This document shows, piece after piece, positions 6,578 to 13,528 of a DNA stretch of 13,740 bases. The position numbers and the translations under genes were made by a program. Source of the DNA: an uncultured Porphyromonadaceae bacterium (GTDB lineage: Bacteria > Bacteroidota > Bacteroidia > Bacteroidales > Muribaculaceae); the NCBI GenBank assembly GCA_902489275.1, contig CABTZK010000037.1:1-13740 (forward strand), read 5' to 3'. The notes under the pieces are model-generated. The model searched no databases. It was not told the DNA's origin and saw only the letters and a program-made list of their open reading frames with translations. Numbering within the stretch: position 1 is the stretch's first letter; every line of letters starts with the position of its first letter.

Positions 6578-7651
6578 ATGAAGAAAAAACTACTTGCATT
6601 GTTCACCGCCCTTGTGGCGACAAGTTCGGCGATGAGCCTATCGGCTCAAAACCCAGAGGCTTACGCCGTTTTGAGCAACTTCACGCTCACACTCCATTAC
6701 GACAACCAGCGCAATACCTACCAGGATGCCACGACCTTTGCGATTCCCTTGCAAACCTCACAGTCCGTCAGGGTAGGCTGGGAATACAATGAGTTGATTA
6801 AAAAAGTGATTATTGAGCCCTCGCTTAAAGAATTTAAGCCTTATAGCACAGCCTATTGGTTTGTGGGGCTATCGGGGTTAGATTCCATTCAAGGTCTCCA
6901 GTATCTGAATACCAAGAACGTGACCGACATGAAGTTCATGTTCACGTTCTGCAAGTCGCTGAAAGAACTCGATGTGTCGAACTTCAACACCGAGAATGTG
7001 ACCGACATGCACGAAATGTTTGCCGATTGCGAGCAGTTGAAGTCGCTCGACTTGTCAAACTTTGCTACCGACAACGTGACCACGATGTACGACATGTTTG
7101 GTGACTGCATGAACTTGGAAACGCTTCAACTGACGCGCTTCAACACCGAGAATGTGACTGACATGGGTTTCATGTTCTCCAATTGCAAGAACCTGAAAAG
7201 TCTTGACGTGTCACGTTTCAACACCAGCAAAGTGACGGCCATGAACTGGATGTTTGCACAATGCACGTCATTGGAGACGCTCGACCTGGCAAACTTTAAC
7301 ACGGCTCTTGTGGGCGACATGGACAGGATGTTCAAGGACTGCTCGCAGTTGAAGACCATCTACTGCAACGATGACTGGAGCAAGGGCGTGGTAACGGCCT
7401 CTACCGATATGTTCATTGGCTGCAACCAGCTGAAAGGGGCTGTAGACTACAATGAGGCGATGGTCGACGTTCAAATGGCAAATCCCGTCAAGGGCTACTT
7501 CACCAGCAAAGAGCCTACCGCCATCAGTGACATCACCACAGCCCAGGCACAAGGCACCGCAACGAGAACCTACAACCTGAACGGCCAGCCCGTGGGCGAC
7601 GGCTACAAGGGCATCGTGATTAAAGGCGGCAAGAAGATGTTGCAGAAATAA
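6578..7651 (+). CDS. BspA-like DUF285 repeat surface protein (6 repeats)
   Basis: The 357-residue exported protein has a signal peptide (1-24, ending LSAQ). An N-terminal module (about 25-104; EAYAVLSNFTLTLHYDNQ) is shared with the two following genes. Six exact 26-residue DUF285 units (105-260) follow, with the pattern LDxSxFNTxNVTDMxxMFxxCxxLKx. After these come IYCNDDW and a variable part, then the tail TYNLNGQPVGDGYKGIVIK ... LQK (331-357). DUF285/BspA-type proteins are leucine-rich-repeat-like surface proteins; BspA of Tannerella forsythia binds host matrix proteins. Here the ligand is unknown. Each repeat keeps a cysteine in MFxxC, probably buried rather than catalytic. The ATG follows TAAACAC with no Shine-Dalgarno, a leader shared with the next gene. 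It is probably co-transcribed with that gene, 46 bp downstream. Confidence 0.9.
   Translation: MKKKLLALFTALVATSSAMSLSAQNPEAYAVLSNFTLTLHYDNQRNTYQDATTFAIPLQTSQSVRVGWEYNELIKKVIIEPSLKEFKPYSTAYWFVGLSGLDSIQGLQYLNTKNVTDMKFMFTFCKSLKELDVSNFNTENVTDMHEMFADCEQLKSLDLSNFATDNVTTMYDMFGDCMNLETLQLTRFNTENVTDMGFMFSNCKNLKSLDVSRFNTSKVTAMNWMFAQCTSLETLDLANFNTALVGDMDRMFKDCSQLKTIYCNDDWSKGVVTASTDMFIGCNQLKGAVDYNEAMVDVQMANPVKGYFTSKEPTAISDITTAQAQGTATRTYNLNGQPVGDGYKGIVIKGGKKMLQK
6890..7357 (+). repeat. Six tandem 78-bp DUF285 repeats
   Basis: Six in-frame units of exactly 78 bp (26 codons) run without insertions up to the IYCNDDW junction at 7358. Units start at 6890, 6968, 7046, 7124, 7202 and 7280. They are diverged in DNA, so this array is older than the ones in the next two genes. 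Confidence 0.85.
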
Positions 7652-7697
7652 ATAGACAACACACCAATCTTATTGATAAACTTAAAAAATTAAACAC

Positions 7698-8615
7698 ATG
7701 AAAAAGAAATTACTATCAGTGATGGTAGCCGCTTTGGCTACACTTTCGGGGCTACAGGCATCGGCCCAGGCAACAGAGGCCTATGCTGTTATAGACGGCT
7801 CTACACTCACCTTTTACTATGATGCCCAACGTGCCAGCCATCAAGGGACAACCTACACCGTTCCCCAGAAATCAGCATGGGACGACCTGCCCGGCTGGGT
7901 TGACAACGAGCAGATTCAAACTGCTGTTTTCGATGCCTCCTACGCAGGCTTTGAGCCTATAAAAATGGAGAGTTTCTTCCAAGGCCTCAGCAACTTGACC
8001 TCGGTCACAGGTTTAGAGAACGTGAATAGCGCCAACGTGACGAACATGTCCAATATGTTCAGTGGTTGCGCATCGTTGGAAACTCTTGACTTGACTGGCC
8101 TCAACACCGAGAACGTGACCAACATGGCCAATATGTTCAGTGGTTGCAGCAGCTTGAAGTCTATGGACCTGTCGATCCTCAACACGGGGAAAGTGAGCGA
8201 TATTGGTTATATGTTTGAGGACTGCTCGGCACTGGAGACCGTCAACCTGGTGAATCTCAGCACCGATAGCTTAACGACGGCCTACTGGATGTTCAAGGGT
8301 TGCTCGCAGTTGAAGACCATCTACTGCAACGATGACTGGAGTGCTACAGGGCACGAGATAAACGGCTTTAAGATGTTCAGAGGCTGCAAAAACCTGGTGG
8401 GTGCTGTGCCCTTTGACTCAGCCAAAATTGGCATTGAAATGGCCAATCCCGCTCAGGGCTATTTCACCAGCAAGGTGCCTACTGCCATCAACGACATCAC
8501 AACCTCTCAGGCACAGGGCGCTCAAACGAGAACCTACAACCTGAACGGCCAGCTCGTGGGCGACAGCTACAAGGGCATCGTGATCAAGAACGGCAAGAAG
8601 GTGATGCAACAATAA
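7698..8615 (+). CDS. BspA-like DUF285 repeat surface protein (4 repeats)
   Basis: The 305-residue paralogue has the same build: signal peptide (1-24, ending ASAQ), N-terminal module (EAYAVIDGSTLTFYYDAQR), four 26-residue DUF285 units (104-207), IYCNDDW, a variable linker, and the tail TYNLNGQLVGDSYKGIVIK ... VMQQ (279-305). The array lost two units relative to the upstream gene, or was built independently. The first two units share a 20-bp identical run 78 bp apart (8050-8069 and 8128-8147). The third and fourth units depart from consensus (VSDIGYMF, LTTAYWMF). It lies 46 bp after the previous gene with no terminator between, so a shared transcript is likely; a strong terminator follows at 8645-8691. 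Confidence 0.9.
   Translation: MKKKLLSVMVAALATLSGLQASAQATEAYAVIDGSTLTFYYDAQRASHQGTTYTVPQKSAWDDLPGWVDNEQIQTAVFDASYAGFEPIKMESFFQGLSNLTSVTGLENVNSANVTNMSNMFSGCASLETLDLTGLNTENVTNMANMFSGCSSLKSMDLSILNTGKVSDIGYMFEDCSALETVNLVNLSTDSLTTAYWMFKGCSQLKTIYCNDDWSATGHEINGFKMFRGCKNLVGAVPFDSAKIGIEMANPAQGYFTSKVPTAINDITTSQAQGAQTRTYNLNGQLVGDSYKGIVIKNGKKVMQQ
8007..8318 (+). repeat. Four tandem 78-bp DUF285 repeats
   Basis: Units of exactly 78 bp start at 8007, 8085, 8163 and 8241 and end at the IYCNDDW junction. The first two units contain identical stretches in register, suggesting recent unit duplication or conversion. Confidence 0.85.
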
Positions 8616-8644
8616 GTCACTTGCAGATTAATCACAATAGCAAA

Positions 8645-8691
8645 AGCCGCATCGCTCCTCCCGTAGAAGGAGAGCGACGCGGCTCTTTTTT
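8645..8691 (+). terminator. Rho-independent terminator after the second DUF285 gene
   Basis: The left arm AGCCGC-A-TCGCTC...TCC pairs with GGA-GAGCGA-C-GCGGCT around a short loop, giving about 15 pairs with one mismatch and one bulge, followed by CTTTTTT (8685-8691). The A-run before the stem may allow some function in the reverse direction. It ends the transcript carrying the genes at 6578 and 7698. Confidence 0.85.
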
Positions 8692-8738
8692 GCCCAACCC
8701 ATATTGATCGCATTTGTTGCCTTTTTTTGGAAAAATTT

Positions 8739-8759
8739 GCGTGACTTCACACATCACGC
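8739..8759. repeat. Inverted repeat GCGTGA-N9-TCACGC upstream of the third DUF285 gene
   Basis: Perfect 6-bp arms at 8739-8744 and 8754-8759 lie 50 bp upstream of the ATG at 8809, just after a TTTG (8736-8739). No exact -7 element is found downstream. It may be an operator or a leader hairpin; this is a weak call. Confidence 0.3.
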
Positions 8760-8808
8760 TGTCATCAGACTTTAATAATTGTTTAACCCTTTTATCATCA
8801 TTTCAAAC

Positions 8809-9828
8809 ATGAAGAAAAAACTACTTTTGGCATTGACCGCCCTTGCGGTGACAATCCCAGCCTTGCAGGCATCTGCCAGCACCCCCGAAGCCTATTGCGT
8901 GAGAATTGTGGGTGACTCCACACTCACTTTCTACTACGACACCCTGCGTTCCACCCGAGAAGGGAGAGGATTTCTCTACGAGGTTCCCGAAAATTCCTCG
9001 CCCATCTACAGGCCCCAATGGGCAACAACGGGTTATGAGAACGTAAAAATGGTCAAACAAGTCGTTTTTGATGACTCGTTTGCCGATTTCACCCCCAAGA
9101 GTACCTCCTGCTGGTTTTTCAATCTCGAAATGCTGGAATCGGTGCAAGGCATTCAGCACTTGAACACAACTGGCGTGACCAGTATGGCTCGGATGTTTTA
9201 CGGATGCAAAGGCCTGAAAACTATAGACTTGTCACAATTCAATACCGATAACGTGACCGACATGAGCATGATGTTTTCCTCATGCGCGGCTTTAGAGGAG
9301 CTTGACCTGTCGAGTTTCAACACGGCCGCAGTGACCAACATGAGCATGATGTTTTCCTCCTGCACGGCTTTAAAGGGAATAAACCTGTCGAGTTTCAACA
9401 CGGCCAGCGCGACCGACATGAGCTACATGTTCAGCGCGTGTGAAGCCCTGAGTACGCTTGATGTAACGAACTTCAGCGTCGATAACGTGACCGACATAAG
9501 ATACATGTTCAGCAGGTGTTCGCAGTTGACCACCATCTATTGCAACGATGACTGGAAACGTGGGGCCGAGAAACACGACTGGCGGATGTTTAATGCCTGT
9601 GAGCAGCTCAAGGGCGCGAAGGCATTCGATGCAGGAAATTTGGGCATCGACATGGCCAATCCCGACACGGGCTATTTCACGAGAAAGGAAGCTACCGCCA
9701 TCAACGACATCACAACCACTCAGGCACAGGGCGCTCAAACGAGAACCTACAACCTGAACGGCCAGCTCGTGGGCGACGGCTACAAGGGCATCGTGATTAA
9801 AGACGGCAAGAAGGTGCTCCAGCACTAA
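8809..9828 (+). CDS. BspA-like DUF285 repeat surface protein (5 repeats)
   Basis: The 339-residue third paralogue starts at the ATG at 8809, chosen because it begins the signal peptide MKKKLLLALTALAVTIPA (ending ASAS); a TTG 30 nt upstream is in frame but adds a non-signal extension. Then follow the N-terminal module (EAYCVRIVGDSTLTFYYDTLR), five 26-residue DUF285 units (113-242), IYCNDDW, a variable part, and the tail TYNLNGQLVGDGYKGIVIK ... VLQH (313-339). Units 2-4 are close to identical in DNA. The last 132 bp match the end of the previous gene at about 93%. It is separated from that gene by a terminator, so it should be transcribed on its own, though no consensus promoter is visible. Tandem terminators follow. 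Confidence 0.9.
   Translation: MKKKLLLALTALAVTIPALQASASTPEAYCVRIVGDSTLTFYYDTLRSTREGRGFLYEVPENSSPIYRPQWATTGYENVKMVKQVVFDDSFADFTPKSTSCWFFNLEMLESVQGIQHLNTTGVTSMARMFYGCKGLKTIDLSQFNTDNVTDMSMMFSSCAALEELDLSSFNTAAVTNMSMMFSSCTALKGINLSSFNTASATDMSYMFSACEALSTLDVTNFSVDNVTDIRYMFSRCSQLTTIYCNDDWKRGAEKHDWRMFNACEQLKGAKAFDAGNLGIDMANPDTGYFTRKEATAINDITTTQAQGAQTRTYNLNGQLVGDGYKGIVIKDGKKVLQH
9145..9534 (+). repeat. Five tandem 78-bp DUF285 repeats
   Basis: Units of 78 bp start at 9145, 9223, 9301, 9379 and 9457. Neighbouring units share long identical runs in register, for example a 22-bp run at 9306-9327 and 9384-9405. This is a sign of recent unit duplication. Confidence 0.85.
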
Positions 9829-9858
9829 CCCGACAGACCACCCAAAACAGAATTTCAA

Positions 9859-9906
9859 GGAGAGGACGCGCCACACCTCATGGGGTCGCGCCCTCTCTAT
9901 CTTTTT
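9859..9906 (+). terminator. Rho-independent terminator after the third DUF285 gene
   Basis: GAGAGG-A-CGCG (from 9860) pairs with CGCG-C-CCTCTC (to 9897) with one internal mismatch. A T-run follows at 9902-9906 after TATC. It lies 31 bp after the stop codon. Confidence 0.75.
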
Positions 9907-9918
9907 GCAGCGTCCAAC

Positions 9919-9950
9919 AGCCCCGCGATGCCGTTGGGGCTCCCTTTTTT
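9919..9950 (+). terminator. Second terminator-like hairpin in tandem
   Basis: AGCCCC (9919-9924) pairs with GGGGCT (9936-9941), followed by CCC and TTTTTT (9945-9950). It would back up the preceding terminator and isolate the phosphoesterase gene from surface-protein transcription. Confidence 0.6.
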
Positions 9951-10005
9951 GCCAGGAATCGACAAAACTCCTACCAGAAAACCGCATGATTCCCACATTA
10001 AACTA

Positions 10006-10013
10006 TATCTTTG
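10006..10013 (+). promoter_or_regulatory. -7 element (TATCTTTG) for the phosphoesterase gene
   Basis: TATCTTTG matches TAnnTTTG exactly, 24 nt before the ATG at 10038. No TTTG is present at the expected -33 spacing. It lies downstream of two terminators, as a new promoter should. Confidence 0.55.
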
Positions 10014-10037
10014 CAACATTAAATCGAAATAAGACTG

Positions 10038-11126
10038 ATGAAATCCTGGTTCTTGCTACTTTCTATCCTGCCGCTGGCAGCCCAAGTATATGTCTCGTGG
10101 CGCGTTTGGCGCATGCTGCCTGCCCTGCCAGCCGTCAAAGTCGCCGCGGTGGCACTCATGGCACTGGCGCTTGTTTCTTTCTTTGTCGCCATGGCTGGCT
10201 GGATCGACAAGATGCCCATGAGCCTTGCCACTGCCATCTACGAGACGGGAACCTCGTGGATGGTGATCCTGCTTTACTTATTCATGTACTTCCTGGTCAT
10301 TGACATCGGCTGCTGGACGCACATCGTCCCCAAGTCGCTCACTCATCACAGCGTGACGGGCAGCATCGCCACGCTGGCGCTCATGGCGGTGATTTTCACC
10401 TGCGCCCACTTGCGCTACGAGACCAAGCAACGGGTGGCCATCGACCTCAAGACCAATAAGCCACTCCCCCACTCGCTGAAAGTTGTGCTTGTCAGCGACC
10501 TGCACTTGGGCTATCACAACCGCCGCGCCGACCTCAAACGCTGGATAGGGCTCATCAACAGCGAGCATGCCGATGCCGTGCTCATCGCCGGCGACCTCGT
10601 GGACCGCTACATGCGCCCGGTGATGGAAGAGCGCTCTTATGAGGAATTCCGGCACATCAACGCGCCGGTCTATTTCGCCTTTGGCAACCACGACTATTAC
10701 TCGGGGCTGGAAGCCGAACGCGAGTTTTGCCACCTGGCCGGCATTCGCATCCTTCAAGATAGCGTTGCCAGCCTGGCTGGCGTGAATGTCGTGGGACGCG
10801 ACGACCTGACGAATGCCCGCCGCCACTCGCTCAAGCAGCTCACGCAGGCAGCCGACCCGTCAAAGTTCACCATCCTGCTCGACCACCAGCCCCACCGCTT
10901 GGCCGAAGCCGAGCGGTGCGCTGTTGATTTCCAATTTTCGGGACACACCCACTATGGGCAGATATGGCCTGGAAACTGGATTACCCACAGCATCTACGAG
11001 TGCCCCTACGGCCCGTGGCAGCGTGGCGACACCCGTTACTACGTGAGTAGCGGCTTGGGCATTTGGGGAGCGAAATTCCGCATTGGCACTCAAAGCGAAT
11101 ATATCGTCGCCACAATCCACAACTAA
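10038..11126 (+). CDS. Membrane-anchored calcineurin-like metallophosphoesterase
   Basis: The 362-residue protein has about four N-terminal membrane helices (residues about 2-22, 33-54, 73-93, 107-125) and then a soluble phosphoesterase domain. The dinuclear metal motifs are complete: SDLHLG (153-158), GDLVDR (185-190), GNHDYYSG (216-223), the DHQPH histidines (282-286) and GHTHYGQIWP (302-311). The order and the GHTHxGQ form place it with the YkuE-like branch of membrane-linked metallophosphoesterases. Substrates in this branch vary, with roles in phospholipid or UDP-sugar-lipid hydrolysis reported for some relatives, so the substrate here is open. The next ORF could begin at an ATG directly abutting its TAA, but a start 60 nt further on is preferred. 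Confidence 0.9.
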   Translation: MKSWFLLLSILPLAAQVYVSWRVWRMLPALPAVKVAAVALMALALVSFFVAMAGWIDKMPMSLATAIYETGTSWMVILLYLFMYFLVIDIGCWTHIVPKSLTHHSVTGSIATLALMAVIFTCAHLRYETKQRVAIDLKTNKPLPHSLKVVLVSDLHLGYHNRRADLKRWIGLINSEHADAVLIAGDLVDRYMRPVMEERSYEEFRHINAPVYFAFGNHDYYSGLEAEREFCHLAGIRILQDSVASLAGVNVVGRDDLTNARRHSLKQLTQAADPSKFTILLDHQPHRLAEAERCAVDFQFSGHTHYGQIWPGNWITHSIYECPYGPWQRGDTRYYVSSGLGIWGAKFRIGTQSEYIVATIHN

Positions 11127-11173
11127 ATGCACACGCAGCGAGTGGCTGTGTTCCCAATATGGAAAAAATATTG

Positions 11174-11181
11174 TAACTTTG
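11174..11181 (+). promoter_or_regulatory. -7 element (TAACTTTG) almost touching the start codon
   Basis: TAACTTTG ends 5 nt before the ATG at 11187. Transcripts starting at the usual distance would be leaderless or would begin inside the codons around 11187-11196. No clear -33 TTTG is present, so the element may be fortuitous and the gene could be read from upstream. Confidence 0.45.
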
Positions 11182-11186
11182 CCCTT

Positions 11187-11831
11187 ATGAAACAAATGAT
11201 CTTCCTGCTGCTGGCGCTCGCCAGCATCGCCACAAGCGCCAAGTCGCTACGCGACCTGTTGATCGATGAGAAAGGCGAGGTGTTCCCCACCCTCACCCAG
11301 TCGATGCGCGCCACAATGATTAGCAACTATGCCGACAGCACGCTGCAAGGCACCATGAACCGCATGGGGGAAGAAAGCAAAATCACGCACATGAGTGACG
11401 ACTTCATCGCCTTAGAAACATCGGCAGGGCAAACGGTGGAGCTCAAATTGCTCACCCAAGGAAGCAAAGACACCGTGATCGTGATGATTGAAACAGTGAA
11501 AATCCCAGTGCAAGACAGCCATCTCTCATTTTATGATTCCAACTGGAAGCCGTTGAAAAACAGCCGGAAAGTCATGGACATCCCCACCATGGCCGATTTC
11601 ATCAAGGCCGGGACACCCAAGGCCCAAGCAACAGAGATATTGAGAGAGATTGACTTCCCGCTCATCGGCATGAAATTTGACGGCAACCGTCTTGTGGCCA
11701 AGCAAATGATGCCAGAATTCTATGTAAAAACCGACTATCAGAAATTTGCTCCCTACCTCATCGACACCATCTACTATGACATCAAGGGAACCCAACTGAC
11801 CAGGCAAAAAGCAAATGCAAGAAACAACTAA
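11187..11831 (+). CDS. Exported DUF3256-like protein of unknown function
   Basis: The product is a 214-residue protein with a signal peptide (MKQMIFLLLALASIATSA, cleavage near residue 18). The mature part has features I associate with the Bacteroidales-restricted DUF3256 family: an early SLRDLL segment, a central THMSDDFIALETSAGQTVELKLL stretch (split here as THMSDDFIAL and TVELKLL), and SFYDSNWKPL. Function is unknown. The start at 11187 was preferred because a signal peptide begins there; the frame also has an ATG at 11127 abutting the upstream stop, and one at 11196. The 3' end overlaps xseA by 17 bp, so the gene heads a DUF3256-like/xseA/xseB operon. The family call is from memory of its pattern. 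Confidence 0.7.
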   Translation: MKQMIFLLLALASIATSAKSLRDLLIDEKGEVFPTLTQSMRATMISNYADSTLQGTMNRMGEESKITHMSDDFIALETSAGQTVELKLLTQGSKDTVIVMIETVKIPVQDSHLSFYDSNWKPLKNSRKVMDIPTMADFIKAGTPKAQATEILREIDFPLIGMKFDGNRLVAKQMMPEFYVKTDYQKFAPYLIDTIYYDIKGTQLTRQKANARNN

Positions 11832-13149
11832 CGCACAACCCGCCGCCATCTCGCTGCTGGAATTGAACAGGCGCATCAAGGCCTTGCTCTACAACCAGAC
11901 AGTGCAAAGCGTCTGGGTGATGGCAGAGACCAGCGACGTGCAAGTGCGCCGGGGCCATTGCTACTTAGAATTGCTGCAAAAAGAGTCCAGCACAGGCAAC
12001 ACCGTGGCCAAAGCGGGCGCCGTCATCTGGGCTAACGTTTTCCAGCGTGTCGCGAGCGATTTCCGTGAAGTGACCGGGCAGGCATTTGCCAGCGGCATGA
12101 AAGTGATGGTGCAAGTGAGCGCCAACTATCACGAGCAGTATGGCCTGAAACTGGTCATCAACGCCATTAACCCAGAGTTCACGCTCGGCGACATGGCCCG
12201 CCGCCGCCAGGAAATCATCAACCGGCTCACCAGCGAGGGCATTATCGAGATGAATCGGGCACTCGAATGGCCCGATGTGCCACAACGCGTGGCCGTGATT
12301 TCGTCGCAAGGCGCTGCCGGATATGGCGACTTCATGAACCAGCTGCAAGGCAACGCCTACGGCGTGAAGTTTTATCCCTGCCTGTTCTCTGCCGCCATGC
12401 AAGGCACAAGCACAGCCCCCTCTATCATTCAAGCGCTGAATCGCATCAATGCGCACCTCGACCTCTTCGACTGCGTGGTCATCATTCGCGGCGGCGGCAG
12501 CACAACCGACCTGAACTGGTTTGACAACTATGAGTTAGCAGCCAACATCGCCCAATTCCCTCTGCCAGTGATTACAGGCATCGGGCACGAGCGCGATGTG
12601 ACCGTACTCGACTACGTGGCCGCGCTGCGGGTGAAGACGCCAACTGCCGCTGCGGAGTATCTCATCCAACGTGGGGCCCAAGCCCTGGCCTACCTTCACG
12701 AGCTGAGCAACACAATCACCAACACCGTCAAGGACTCGCTCAATCGCTCCAACGAGCAGCTGGCCTACTACAGCAGCCAAATTCCCATGCTTGCCCGCCA
12801 CTTGGTGGAAACCAGCCGCAACCGCCTGGAACTGTATCTGGAAAAAATCCCATTGCAGGTGAAAGGCCGCATTGCCAGTGAGAATGCCCTGCTCGACCGC
12901 CGGGCCGACGCCATGAGAAACACGATAGCGCAATTGATGCTCAAGGAACAGATGCGCGTGAAAAGCCTCGGCGAGAAAGTGAGCATCCTCTCGCCACGCA
13001 ACACGCTCAAACGCGGCTACTCGCTCACGATGTGCAACGGCCACGTGGTGACCGACGCCACCCAACTCAAGCCTGGCGACACAATCACGTCGCATTTCAA
13101 GACGGGTCATGTCAAATCAATCGTTAACCCCCAAACAACATCACAATAA
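11815..13149 (+). CDS. xseA: Exodeoxyribonuclease VII large subunit
   Basis: XseA is the catalytic subunit of exonuclease VII, which degrades single-stranded DNA in both directions and acts with several XseB subunits in repair and recombination. The 444-residue protein has an N-terminal OB-fold (about 12-120) for ssDNA binding. The catalytic domain carries SSQGAAGYGDF (D172), IIRGGGSTTDL (R225) and GIGHERDVTVLD (H258, D261), which line up with the catalytic D155, R205, H238 and D241 of E. coli XseA. The C-terminal helical part (about 285-400) should form the XseB-binding coiled coil, followed by the SPRNTLKRGYS motif typical of the family. The start overlaps the upstream gene by 17 bp, indicating coupling. 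Confidence 0.95.
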   Translation: MQETTNAQPAAISLLELNRRIKALLYNQTVQSVWVMAETSDVQVRRGHCYLELLQKESSTGNTVAKAGAVIWANVFQRVASDFREVTGQAFASGMKVMVQVSANYHEQYGLKLVINAINPEFTLGDMARRRQEIINRLTSEGIIEMNRALEWPDVPQRVAVISSQGAAGYGDFMNQLQGNAYGVKFYPCLFSAAMQGTSTAPSIIQALNRINAHLDLFDCVVIIRGGGSTTDLNWFDNYELAANIAQFPLPVITGIGHERDVTVLDYVAALRVKTPTAAAEYLIQRGAQALAYLHELSNTITNTVKDSLNRSNEQLAYYSSQIPMLARHLVETSRNRLELYLEKIPLQVKGRIASENALLDRRADAMRNTIAQLMLKEQMRVKSLGEKVSILSPRNTLKRGYSLTMCNGHVVTDATQLKPGDTITSHFKTGHVKSIVNPQTTSQ

Positions 13150-13153
13150 CATC

Positions 13154-13366
13154 ATGGAAGAAAACATTGCCAAACTCACCTACTCACAAGCTGTTAACGA
13201 GCTGGAGGAGATTGTGAAGAAAATGCAGAGCCCCGACTGCTCAATCGACAACCTGAGCGAGTACACCACACGCTCACTCAAGCTCTTGCAAGTGTGCAAA
13301 ACCAAGCTCACCACGACCGATACGGAACTCAAGAAAATCCTTGCCGAACTCAGCGACGACAAGTGA
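13154..13366 (+). CDS. xseB: Exodeoxyribonuclease VII small subunit
   Basis: The 70-residue protein (MEENIAKLTYSQAVNELEEI...) has the XseB pattern: an N-terminal helix with TYSQAVNELEEIVKKM, a short turn (SPDCSIDNL), then a second helix rich in K, L and T ending LKKILAELSDDK. XseB helical hairpins bind the XseA coiled coil. An in-frame ATG at 13109 would overlap xseA by 41 bp; the ATG at 13154, 4 nt after the xseA stop, gives the usual length and start and is preferred. It is the last gene of the operon; no clear terminator follows. Confidence 0.9.
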   Translation: MEENIAKLTYSQAVNELEEIVKKMQSPDCSIDNLSEYTTRSLKLLQVCKTKLTTTDTELKKILAELSDDK

Positions 13367-13423
13367 TGCTGCCTGCAAAAAACAAGGATTTCAATATTCA
13401 ATTTTTTAAAAAACGCATATTTA

Positions 13424-13455
13424 TTTGTTTTCCCCAAAAATAACATATATCTTTG
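13424..13455 (+). promoter_or_regulatory. Strong Bacteroidetes promoter for the gene at 13529
   Basis: TTTG (13424-13427), a 20-nt spacer and TATCTTTG (13448-13455) match the consensus fully. The region 13367-13528 is otherwise AT-rich and non-coding. The leader is about 65 nt. Confidence 0.8.
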
Positions 13456-13528
13456 TGGGCTTCAAAAATTACGGATTTTTGTTGATTTAAATTATCCTTA
13501 ACTATTAATCCTATAAAAATCAATGCTT

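Noticed and set aside
6890..9534. Regular 78-bp periodicity that could suggest a CRISPR or minisatellite array
   Set aside because: The period is 26 codons, in frame, encoding DUF285 units; there are no short identical repeats with unique spacers and no cas genes.
9370..9996. 208-codon minus-strand frame across the end of the third DUF285 gene and its terminators
   Set aside because: Antisense to a clear coding gene and running through two rightward terminators; no signal or motif.
12535..13110. 191-codon minus-strand frame opposite xseA
   Set aside because: Shadow of xseA, whose catalytic and C-terminal motifs are on the plus strand.
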